From assembly GCA_964344685.1 (NCBI GenBank), contig CAYFOK010000013.1, positions 1-64,000 on the forward strand: a DNA stretch of 64,000 nucleotides. The letters are read 5' to 3'. Under the pieces are notes generated by a model, which saw nothing but the letters and a program-made list of their open reading frames with translations, had not been told where the DNA came from and made no database searches. Position 1 is the stretch's first letter; each line of letters opens with the position of its first letter. The position numbers and the translations under genes are program-made. The DNA is from Scalindua sp964344685 (GTDB lineage Bacteria; Planctomycetota; Brocadiia; Brocadiales; Scalinduaceae). Below are positions 1 to 7,018 of this stretch, piece after piece.

Positions 1-281
1 ATCATATCAATATTACTACTGAAGTGTCAGATTAAATATAAACTATCTCAATTTATGATTCCCTGTGTCTACTGTTTTTATTATGAACCTATACAGATGG
101 TAAGATGGGAGGAGCAGTATCTTTTTGATCATTCCGAGAAGAGATATCTGGACGCTTAAGCCGGTGTTTCAGTTTAAATGCAGATTATTGACATCCTTAG
201 ATTATTGATAAAGATAATATTGATGAATTGACTGATGTACTTGATGATGCTATAAGTTTTGTTGAAAATCAGATAAAATAA
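1..281 (+). pseudogene. Decayed class-III aminotransferase relic
   Basis: Two separate pieces of a PLP-dependent class-III (AGXT2-like) aminotransferase remain. Frame 1 is open from the window edge to a TAA at 157 and contains EEQYLFDHSEKRYLDA, the conserved N-terminal strand region of this family. After the stop the same frame continues as AGVSV and meets a second TAA at 175. The C-terminal end survives in another frame at 204-281 as IDELTDVLDDAISFVENQIK, typical of the last helix of these enzymes. The PLP-lysine core, about 350 residues, is missing, so the gene is both internally deleted and stop-interrupted. The assignment rests on remembered family motifs, not on a search. The true 5' end may lie outside the window. 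Confidence 0.6.
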
Positions 282-386
282 TTCTACAGTTAAATCACAA
301 TATTTGTTGGTTTAGTACATGTACCATTAAGTATTAATACGGATAATATTGAGTTATTAATTCACATCAAGAGGGGTTCTGGCTAA

Positions 387-431
387 ATGGTGATTGTCAG
401 GTCTCAAATGAAAAATGCGAGTATAGATTGA
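387..431 (+). CDS. Possible 14-codon leader ORF before PAP2 gene
   Basis: ATG at 387 lies 10 bases after an AAGAGGGG ribosome binding site (369-376) and reads 14 codons to a TGA at 429-431. That stop overlaps the TTG start of the PAP2 gene by four bases (TTGA). It could be a coupling leader peptide. It could also be the original N-terminus of the phosphatase, separated by a one-base frameshift. The strong binding site belongs to this ORF, not to the TTG. Confidence 0.25.
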   Translation: MVIVRSQMKNASID

Positions 432-1060
432 TTGAGCAATGTAATATTGTAATTTTTGATGTCATTAATAGAATTGCAGGAGAGATTGAATTAATAGATG
501 GCATGGCTATTGTCCTCGCTGAATATTCGCCATACGCTTTCATAGCCGTATTGTTTTATCTATGGTTTAGTTTGAGGGTAGACGGGAAATATTCTGCTTT
601 AGTTGCCGGTTATTCCGCAATCGCAGGTGTCCTGATAAATCGGTTCATTACGCTTTTCTATTTCCATCCTCGTCCTTTTATGCTGGAGATAGGAACACAA
701 TTAGTTTATCACGTGCCTGAATCATCGTTCCCATCCGATCACACAACCTTTATGCTATCAATTGCAGCCATGTTATTGTTCCTCAGGTCAACAAGGGGAA
801 TAGGTCGGCTATTGTTTCTTTTGGGGTTGCTTAGTGGTATCTCAAGGGTCTTTTGCGGCGTCCATTTTCCGATGGATATATTTGGCTCAGTATTAGTGTC
901 ATTTATTGCAGCATCAATGATTTGGATTTTAAGAAAGAAGCTGAGAGTGATAAATAACTTTATAGTAAACGTGTATTTTAGCATTATCATCAGAAGAAGA
1001 TTATATACACCCATCAAGAACAAATTAAAGAAAGTTTTAAATAACAAAGAGTTGAATTAG
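428..1060 (+). CDS. PAP2-family undecaprenyl-diphosphatase-like membrane protein
   Basis: A 210-residue integral membrane protein of the PAP2/BcrC type. This family removes a phosphate from undecaprenyl diphosphate at the outer face of the inner membrane and so recycles the lipid carrier for cell-wall and glycan synthesis. The three phosphatase motifs are visible: HPRP at 80-83, SFPSDH at 100-105 and SRVFCGVHFPMD at 139-150, with catalytic H105, R140, H146 and D150. Several hydrophobic segments surround them. Length and motif order match BcrC closely. The only in-frame start near the N-terminus is TTG at 428, which overlaps the stop of a short upstream ORF, so translation may be coupled or the 5' end may carry a frameshift. 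Both flanks are gene relics, making this the one intact gene of the first 1.6 kb. Function in this organism is inferred from family. Confidence 0.82.
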   Translation: MIEQCNIVIFDVINRIAGEIELIDGMAIVLAEYSPYAFIAVLFYLWFSLRVDGKYSALVAGYSAIAGVLINRFITLFYFHPRPFMLEIGTQLVYHVPESSFPSDHTTFMLSIAAMLLFLRSTRGIGRLLFLLGLLSGISRVFCGVHFPMDIFGSVLVSFIAASMIWILRKKLRVINNFIVNVYFSIIIRRRLYTPIKNKLKKVLNNKELN

Positions 1061-1061
1061 A

Positions 1062-1485
1062 ATGAATAAAACAAGCAAACATGACAAATTCTCTCATGGT
1101 ATTAAGGGCTGGTTAGATGGACAATCTCAGCTTGAAGATGCAATAGATAAAAATGTAATGAGAAAGTTAATATCTTGGGGACTCAGCGGCTTGGCTATAT
1201 GGACGGATTGATGTGGGCAGCTTTTGTAGTTCAGGTGGGTACAGGGAAATTTTTAGTGTTTCACTACATTTCACCTCTTGGTGAGGCTATTAACAGTATT
1301 CAGTATAATAAGGCATGAAACCTTATATTAAAAAGCAGGCCACTTATTTGCTGCTTCCATTCTACAGTGTATTAAATCTTACAAATAACAAGTTCTGGTT
1401 TGTTGCCTTTTTTGGTATTTATGCATTTATTTTTATAACCGTTCCGTTTATCGATAGAAACCATGAAAGAAGAACGAGAATTTGA
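1062..1485 (+). pseudogene. Decayed cytochrome b (bc-complex) relic
   Basis: Three short ORFs in different frames, each overlapping the next by one to four bases, spell parts of one cytochrome b/b6-type protein. 1062-1211 gives the amphipathic N-terminus. 1211-1318 gives FVVQVGTGKFLVFHYISP and EAINSIQY, matching the conserved first-helix region (QxxTG..L..hY.P..eA..S.qy). 1315-1485 gives the C-terminal end with PFIDRNHERR, the usual tail of the subunit after its last membrane helix. The haem-binding histidine helices between these pieces are absent, so this is an internally deleted, frameshifted relic. It cannot bind haem as it stands. The identification is from motif recognition. Confidence 0.6.
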
Positions 1486-1656
1486 AAAAACTAATTTCAT
1501 GTTTACATTTAATTTTCAGTCTATTGCTCTTCGACATCCAAACGATTTGTATTAATGAATACGATTTGTCTTTCACTCTGTTCTCTATTGACAGAATATT
1601 AATAAGAATTAGAATACGAAGAATTATTTTATAGGATAAAGTCAGGCGGGTAAACA

Positions 1657-1989
1657 TTGAGTAACAGCGTTAAGGTGAAGAGGGTAATTGTAATTAAGAA
1701 TATTTTATTGGCAATGATAATATTGTCTGTAGTCGGTTGCGCATTGATGCAGCGTACAACCGACCCTACAGTGCAGACAAAACGTCAGATTACTTATAAC
1801 TGGTCACAAATAGCAAATTATTTTACTAAAAAAGAGGTAGAAAATATATTGGGCCCTCCCACTGATATTCAATATAGTGAAGAGGCAGAGATATGGAAGT
1901 ATGAGTATGATATCGCTCTATCATTTGGTACTATCAGTTTCCGTAAAAGCGACAATCGTATATGGTTTATGTCAAAACCTTCTTTTTAG
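1657..1989 (+). CDS. Small BamE/SmpA-like lipoprotein
   Basis: A 110-residue predicted lipoprotein. A hydrophobic signal (about residues 9-27) ends in the lipobox VVGC with the lipidated cysteine at 28. The mature part has the SmpA/OmlA fold signature: a segment FTKKEVENILGPPTDIQ followed by EIWKYEYD, the 'eV..lG.P...  W.Y' pattern of BamE-like proteins. BamE belongs to the outer-membrane beta-barrel assembly machine, but many lipoproteins share this domain without that role, and no bam genes are nearby. The start is TTG at 1657, supported by AGGCGGGT just upstream. The next ATG, at codon 20, would remove most of the signal peptide. It stands alone between relic-rich stretches. Confidence 0.6.
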   Translation: MSNSVKVKRVIVIKNILLAMIILSVVGCALMQRTTDPTVQTKRQITYNWSQIANYFTKKEVENILGPPTDIQYSEEAEIWKYEYDIALSFGTISFRKSDNRIWFMSKPSF

Positions 1990-2792
1990 TAAGATCTATA
2001 GTGCCAACATTATACTTCCACTCCTGTCATAAGAGCCGTGTATCATATACCTGTTATGTATTAATCTGTGACTAAAAACTGAAAAAGATTTTCCTCCTTC
2101 CATCAGTTGAACCTGTTCAAGAGTATTATATATAATGATAGAAGAACAGGTATATTTCGACTCGGATGTATTGAAACAGGATGAGGCGTTGACATATGAT
2201 GAAAATGTGCTTAATCCTCTGATGACTCTTTTGTGTGCGCCGTATTAACATTTCCACAAAATAGTAATGATATAGATATAGAAAATAATTACTTTAATTC
2301 ACAACTTTCACTTCATCTCATCCGGATAAATTAGTTCTGGCAGTAAGAACAGAGATCAGTTTATTAGAGCAGTTGACCGCCCGATACTTCATTTCAGGCC
2401 TTATTAATAATTAGTAAGTATTTAATCTACAGGTTCTTGCTACAATGCTCAAAAAGCACATTTGAACCATTCTTCCATAGTATTCCTGGCTAAAGACAGA
2501 TTAACACTCGTTTACATCTCAAACTGCTAATTTACAGATAATTTCGTAAGTATTACAGTCACAGGACTTAAATCATTTCTAGGAAAATATTTCAGCAGGT
2601 AAACAAGAAAATAAAATTATCATATATATAGAATTGGTTTCTAACTAACAGATTGCTATTATGAGCCAGTATTTAACAGCCTTTTTAATGAATAAAATAT
2701 TTGGTGTTTCAATAAGTTGTTAGTTATTAGTATGTTATGACCAATTTCTTCTGTCACAATTAATTGGTATTAGAATTGCACTCAAAGCAGAT
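1990..2792 (+). other. 803-bp stretch without a convincing gene
   Basis: Only fragments of reading frame occur here, such as a 37-codon ORF at 2135-2248 and an open frame ending near 2413. No family is recognisable on either strand. Given the two relics just upstream, decayed coding sequence is the likeliest content. Confidence 0.4.
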
Positions 2793-3176
2793 ATGGCAAG
2801 AACCAAGGATAACGCTTTAGTTAGATATGAATACATAGCATATATTCATCTGCTGGAGATCGACAGTGTCAGGGAAATATTGCTTACACTGGATGATTCA
2901 GTCGATATTATGGCTGAAAATGAACATATCAAGTGGACTCCGGTAAGAAATCTGAATATTGATGTTATAGATTTAACTGATGATAATGGAAGCAGTTATG
3001 ATGCCTCTTCAAAAAAAATTATAAATAGAATCTGTGGGCTTTTTGACGCTGAGCCATTAGATTGGAAGTATGCTCGAATACTGGTTGACAATAAATCATG
3101 CACAAAAGATAACTTTGCAATAGCAAAGGTGCCAAGAAGTCCGATTACGCCCATTATGTTTGAGATAAATGAGTAG
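2793..3176 (+). CDS. Hypothetical protein, 127 aa
   Basis: I do not recognise this protein. It is a soluble-looking, acidic 127-residue product with no signal peptide, membrane segment or cysteine motif; the fold suggested by the sequence is mixed alpha/beta. The ATG at 2793 has only a weak AAAG upstream. The hydrophilic composition and absence of low-complexity sequence favour a real gene. The upstream 800 bases are non-coding or decayed, and an AT-rich hairpin followed by a T-rich tract lies just downstream, before the riboswitch promoter. It may be the last survivor of a degraded unit. Confidence 0.45.
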   Translation: MARTKDNALVRYEYIAYIHLLEIDSVREILLTLDDSVDIMAENEHIKWTPVRNLNIDVIDLTDDNGSSYDASSKKIINRICGLFDAEPLDWKYARILVDNKSCTKDNFAIAKVPRSPITPIMFEINE

Positions 3177-3185
3177 ATAAATGTC

Positions 3186-3210
3186 AAGAGAATAATTTAA
3201 TTATTATCTT
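3186..3210 (+). terminator. Weak AT-rich hairpin after 127-aa gene
   Basis: AAGAGAATAA and TTATTATCTT can pair with one mismatch around a five-base loop, followed by TTAAAATTTT. The stem is nearly all A-U, so terminator strength is doubtful. Confidence 0.3.
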
Positions 3211-3228
3211 TTAAAATTTTAAAAAAAG

Positions 3229-3257
3229 CTGGCATTTCATCTGAAACAGTCTATAAT
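3229..3257 (+). promoter_or_regulatory. Sigma-70-type promoter for riboswitch transcript
   Basis: A perfect TATAAT at 3252-3257 follows a CTGGCA (four of six matches to TTGACA) at 3229-3234 with 17-base spacing. Transcription would start near 3264, about 30 bases before the aptamer. Confidence 0.5.
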
Positions 3258-3295
3258 TTCTCAAACATTATTAATTACTGTTTATTTTTTTAGAC

Positions 3296-3396
3296 GGTAG
3301 AGAAGTACGTCGTGATAAGGGCAAATCGTGAGTGATCACGAGACGCAAAGTGAAGGGTCTTAACAGAGTTGTTTTAGCAAAGATAGCCTTACTGCC
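3296..3396 (+). promoter_or_regulatory. Cyclic-di-GMP-I (GEMM-I) riboswitch aptamer
   Basis: The two invariant strands of the class-I c-di-GMP aptamer are present: GGGCAAA at 3319-3325 and GACGCAAAG at 3342-3350. They flank a perfect six-base-pair hairpin (TCGTGA/TCACGA) closed by GTGA at 3332-3335. That loop is a GNRA tetraloop, as needed for docking in this class. A second arm follows (3353-3388) ending in the conserved TAGC at 3384-3387. A closing helix can form between GGTAG at 3296-3300 and CTGCC at 3392-3396. The 3' side of the aptamer overlaps the 5' arm of the downstream terminator, so ligand binding should compete with termination. The regulated gene is the secreted 3D-domain protein 245 bases further on. 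Direction of control (ligand turns expression on) is inferred from this overlap. Confidence 0.88.
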
Positions 3397-3437
3397 AAAG
3401 ATGTTTAATTAATGTCTTCGGTTGTAAGGCTTTTTTT
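3385..3437 (+). terminator. Riboswitch expression-platform terminator
   Basis: AGCCTTAC (3385-3392) pairs perfectly with GTAAGGCT (3424-3431), continued inside by CCAAAGA against TCTTCGG with one mismatch, and is followed by a run of T to 3437. The left arm is shared with the 3' strand of the c-di-GMP aptamer, giving mutually exclusive folds. Confidence 0.85.
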
Positions 3438-3640
3438 ATTGGTTTTTAGATAGCTGGAAAACTGTCTTTATAACAGTTATTAGTTTTATTGTCGAAGATC
3501 AAGATGTAGAGTAATAGCATTGCCAGGGAAGGGGTAATGTTGAGAGCTTTTGTAATTCGTTTGCTATTAGGGCTTTAGGACATGGCAAGGAAGTTTGTTA
3601 TTTAATTCTTATGGCAGACGGTTTCAAGAAGAGGTTATGA

Positions 3641-4066
3641 ATGATGATTAGTAGAAAAGTAGGATTGGGGTTTTTATCTGCCAGGAAGATTGTATCTGTT
3701 TTTCTTGCCGGTATGTTTGTGTTTTTATCTAGCATGTTTTTCGTTAACATTGTGAACGCTGAGGTATTTAAAGCAACCGCATACTGCTCCTGTAAGAAAT
3801 GCTGTGATAAGGACCCTTCTGATAAGTGGTATGGCATTACGGCAACAGGTAAAAGGGCACGTTGGGGAACTGTAGCAGTAGACAAGAGAGTGATAAAACT
3901 GGGCAGCAAGTTAAGAATAAAGGGGTTTCCAAATACTATATTCAGGGCTGAAGATGTTGGGGGAGCCATAAAGGGCAATCATATTGACGTATGGTTTCCC
4001 AGTCACAGGGAAGCATTAAAGTTTGGAGTTCAGAAGATTGTGGTTCATCGCGTTAGAAACGGTTAA
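3641..4066 (+). CDS. Secreted 3D-domain cell-wall protein under c-di-GMP control
   Basis: A 141-residue exported protein with a signal peptide ending near VNA|E (residue 40) and a 3D domain over residues 44-138. The domain is named for three conserved aspartates, here D81, D105 and D116, in the pattern VAVD...AEDVGGAIKGNHIDVWF. The fold is the double-psi barrel shared with RlpA and MltA, and such domains act on or bind peptidoglycan. A cysteine cluster (YCSCKKCCDK) precedes it, as in other 3D proteins. The start ATG at 3641 has AAGAGG seven bases upstream. Neither a lytic-transglycosylase domain nor a LysM domain is attached. The c-di-GMP riboswitch upstream ties its expression to the motile/sessile switch. 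A strong hairpin lies downstream, so the gene is probably monocistronic. Confidence 0.85.
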   Translation: MMISRKVGLGFLSARKIVSVFLAGMFVFLSSMFFVNIVNAEVFKATAYCSCKKCCDKDPSDKWYGITATGKRARWGTVAVDKRVIKLGSKLRIKGFPNTIFRAEDVGGAIKGNHIDVWFPSHREALKFGVQKIVVHRVRNG

Positions 4067-4143
4067 CATATAAATAAACCGTTTCAGTTTGATCTACTGT
4101 AAAATATTATTGCCTGTCAGAAATTAATGGAACTGGTTTTTTG

Positions 4144-4185
4144 CTTTGTGAATTCCTGCCTGAAGATTGGCAGGAACTCACAAAG
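4144..4185. terminator. Strong hairpin between 3D-protein gene and cstA
   Basis: CTTTGTGA-A-TTCCTGCC pairs with GGCAGGAA-C-TCACAAAG, 16 base pairs with a single A-C mismatch and an eight-base loop. No long T-run follows, but the stem is strong and placed to end the 3D-protein transcript. Confidence 0.6.
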
Positions 4186-4278
4186 TTCTTGATATAAAGT
4201 TCCTTCGTTTGTCTGCATATAACACTCCGATATATCCACATTTCTTAAAATTCTTGATTAAGTAGACAATTAATACCT

Positions 4279-5958
4279 ATGAATGCAGCTATTTTAGCTA
4301 TTTTCTCTCTATCCTGCTTTTTTGCGAGTTATTACTTTTATTCTAAATTTCTTGCTAAGAAGATCTATAAGCTGGACAATGAGATTATAACACCTGCCCA
4401 CGAATTTAAAGACGGGATAGACTATGTTCCTACAAATAAGTATGTGCTTTTTGGACACCATTTTACATCAATCGCCGGTGCAGCACCAATTGTTGGCCCA
4501 GCAATAGCAGTAATATGGGGATGGCTGCCAGCACTTTTATGGGTAGTTTTTGGTACGATCTTCCTGGGTGCTGTACACGACTTTGGGTGCCTTGTCATAT
4601 CAGCAAAGAATAAAGGACACTCTATTGGCGATTTGACAGGAAAAGTTATTGGCAAGAGAGCGCGTGCACTGTTTCTTACTATTATTTTTTTCCTTACATG
4701 GATTGTCATTGCGGTGTTTGCTTATATTATTGCCACTCTGTTTTCACAATTTCCAACTACGGTACTACCGGTTAACATTCAGATAATTATTGCCGTTACT
4801 ATAGGCATCATAATTTACAGATCAAAGTTTGGAATTCTTATCCCGTCATTAATAGCACTGATTGTTCTATACGCTTTCATATACCTTGGTACGTACGTCC
4901 CGGTAAGTTTGCCGGCATTTGTTGGAAGTCAGGTAGAGTCATGGGTAGTTCTGCTATTTGTATATGCTTTTATTGCGTCAGTACTTCCCGTCTGGTTGCT
5001 GCTCCAGCCTAGAGATTTTATCAATTCACAACAGCTTTTTGTTGGATTGGGGATTATGTATCTGGGGCTTTTTATAGTACATCCTCCTATGGTTGCACCT
5101 GCTCTCAATCTTGAGGTTGCTGGCGGCTTGCCATGGTTTCCATTTCTATTTATTACTATAGCCTGTGGTGCAATATCGGGATTCCATGGTCTTGTCGGTT
5201 CCGGTACTACATCCAAGCAGCTTAATAAAATTGGGGATTCCAGGATGATTGGTTTTGGATCGATGCTGGGAGAAGGCTCACTTGGACTGATGTCTGTAAT
5301 CGCCTCAACAGCAGGATTCGCAACATTAGCCGCATGGAAGAGTCACTATTCAAGCTGGAGTACAGCCGGAAGTATGGATGCGAAGATGGGAGCCTTTGTT
5401 AATGGAGGCGCCTATTTTCTTAAGGAGGGTCTTATGCTCCCTGATGGATTCGGTACTACACTGATTGCCGTTATCGTCATAAGTTTTGCTGCTACTACAC
5501 TTGACACCTCAACAAGAATCCAGAGATACATAACCAGTGAGTTGGGAGAAATATACAATATTAAAATCTTTGAAAACAGATACGTGGCTGCAGCGATTGC
5601 CGCATTTACACCGCTTATTCTCATCTTTGGTGGAGAGGGGTTAAGCTGGAGACGTTTATGGCCGATATTCGGTGCTACAAACCAGATGCTTGCAGGGTTG
5701 TCACTACTGGTTCTGACCGTATATCTGTATAGAAAAGGCCGAAATATTTTATATACTTTAATACCGCTTATCTTCCTTATTATTATGACATCAACGGCAA
5801 TGATTCTGAGCCTGAAGGATTTTATAAAATCAGGTAACTGGGTATTAAGTATTCTGTCAATGCTCCTGCTTGCATTTTCTGCCTGGATTACCCTTGAGGC
5901 AATCAGTGTTGTACGGAGTTTAAAGAATGAGGATAATAGTGTGGACAATTTGGTTTAA
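4279..5958 (+). CDS. cstA: CstA-family carbon-starvation/peptide transporter
   Basis: A 559-residue inner-membrane protein with about 14-16 hydrophobic segments, recognisable as the CstA/BtsT family. These are proton-coupled uptake systems for pyruvate or small peptides during carbon limitation. Family hallmarks include FGHHFTSIAGAAPIVGPAIA (residues about 58-77), a GAVHDFG loop and LLQPRDFINSQQL. A GFHGLVGSGTTSKQL segment and TTLDTSTRIQRY near residue 415 follow. It is shorter than the 700-residue E. coli CstA and belongs to the compact clade. The ATG at 4279 lacks an obvious ribosome binding site. It stands alone, bounded by a strong hairpin upstream and about 1 kb of non-coding DNA downstream. 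Substrate cannot be told from sequence. Confidence 0.9.
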   Translation: MNAAILAIFSLSCFFASYYFYSKFLAKKIYKLDNEIITPAHEFKDGIDYVPTNKYVLFGHHFTSIAGAAPIVGPAIAVIWGWLPALLWVVFGTIFLGAVHDFGCLVISAKNKGHSIGDLTGKVIGKRARALFLTIIFFLTWIVIAVFAYIIATLFSQFPTTVLPVNIQIIIAVTIGIIIYRSKFGILIPSLIALIVLYAFIYLGTYVPVSLPAFVGSQVESWVVLLFVYAFIASVLPVWLLLQPRDFINSQQLFVGLGIMYLGLFIVHPPMVAPALNLEVAGGLPWFPFLFITIACGAISGFHGLVGSGTTSKQLNKIGDSRMIGFGSMLGEGSLGLMSVIASTAGFATLAAWKSHYSSWSTAGSMDAKMGAFVNGGAYFLKEGLMLPDGFGTTLIAVIVISFAATTLDTSTRIQRYITSELGEIYNIKIFENRYVAAAIAAFTPLILIFGGEGLSWRRLWPIFGATNQMLAGLSLLVLTVYLYRKGRNILYTLIPLIFLIIMTSTAMILSLKDFIKSGNWVLSILSMLLLAFSAWITLEAISVVRSLKNEDNSVDNLV

Positions 5959-7018
5959 AAGTTTGTGAAAGAGAGCCCTTTTATTTTCTTATCTTTAAGA
6001 ACTTCATCTCATATAGACACTTCAAACATATTTGCTTAGTTGCATTCTTTCAATTTTCAGCAGTGCTTTTTATAATTTGTACTGGCCATTGATAAAAAGA
6101 TGGTTTTTCTAACCTTTTCTTTTTTTATGACCTAATGGTGCTTATTTGGAGTTAGTATGGATATAACAATAAAGGGCCAGAAAGATTCAAACCGCAATAC
6201 CAAATCATCAATCTCAAAAAAACAAAACTTAAAAGCCAAAAATAGCGCTTGCTCATCATTAACTGTTAGAGATCTATAACATTATTTGTTATGAAACTAT
6301 AACAAATAAAGAATACAGAAATCATCTTGTTTTCTTAACTCCTTAGAATACTGCCGCTTATGTAACTGATTTCCATAAAAAAATAGTGGCATGTTATTTG
6401 TTCTAAGAAGAATTAGAGATTCAATAATTGTGTTACAGCATCTCTATAATGCAAAAGAACGAAGTGCCTAAGAGTGTTACAAAGAGAAGAGTGGTTTATT
6501 GTGTTGCTTGCCATAACGTTATAATAGGTAAACGGTTACAGAGTTTTAAAAGCAAAATATATATTGACAACTGGGAAAATTTTTCCTATACATCTTGGTT
6601 CGTCTTTAAATATAAGCCATTTAGTATATAAGTAAGTACAAAGTAGGTACATAATATAACTGCTTTAGGATGTTTTGTCTTATATTCTAAGAATCATTTC
6701 TTACATTAAAATAAAACTAAAGTCAGTATTACTTACATATTGTAGATAAGTAATTTTAATTCCTGAGTGGTAGAGTTTTGTTTCTCCATATTTAATCTTT
6801 TGATTGAATCGAATTAGATTGATTAATATTTAATTCCTCGCATGATCTAACGACATTAAAGATGACGTCATGTTTATATACACAAGTGAAAAACCAGGAG
6901 GGTTTGTTTGTGCATACCATTCATTAATCTCAAAAGTTGATAAATGCCGTAAAATCCTTTGATCCAGAAAAATTAATGAGATAAAGATAAATCTGTTAGA
7001 GAAAGGAGTAGAAAACTA
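5959..7018 (+). other. 1.06-kb intergenic region before caspase gene
   Basis: No convincing gene is seen; a 67-codon GTG ORF at 6428-6631 has no binding site and low complexity. The stretch holds a perfect AT-rich inverted repeat (6283-6308), a 10-base palindrome ATGACGTCAT at 6862-6871, and an AGGAGGG at 6896-6902 placed in front of a five-codon GTG ORF ending at 6927. These could be the regulatory zone of the following gene block. Confidence 0.4.
6283..6308. repeat. Perfect 10-bp inverted repeat, AT-rich
   Basis: TATTTGTTAT and ATAACAAATA flank a six-base spacer. Possible operator or RNA hairpin; no T-run or nearby gene end explains it. Confidence 0.4.

Noticed and set aside
1448..1657. 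69-codon minus-strand reading frame
   Set aside because: Low-complexity Ile/Leu/Lys product, partly antisense to the cytochrome b relic; no binding site or family.
5412..5948. 178-codon minus-strand frame opposite cstA
   Set aside because: Antisense to the 3' end of a clear transporter gene, no start signal or family.
6428..6631. 67-codon GTG reading frame between cstA and the caspase gene
   Set aside because: No ribosome binding site, no family, AT-rich codon use unlike neighbours and surrounded by non-coding sequence.
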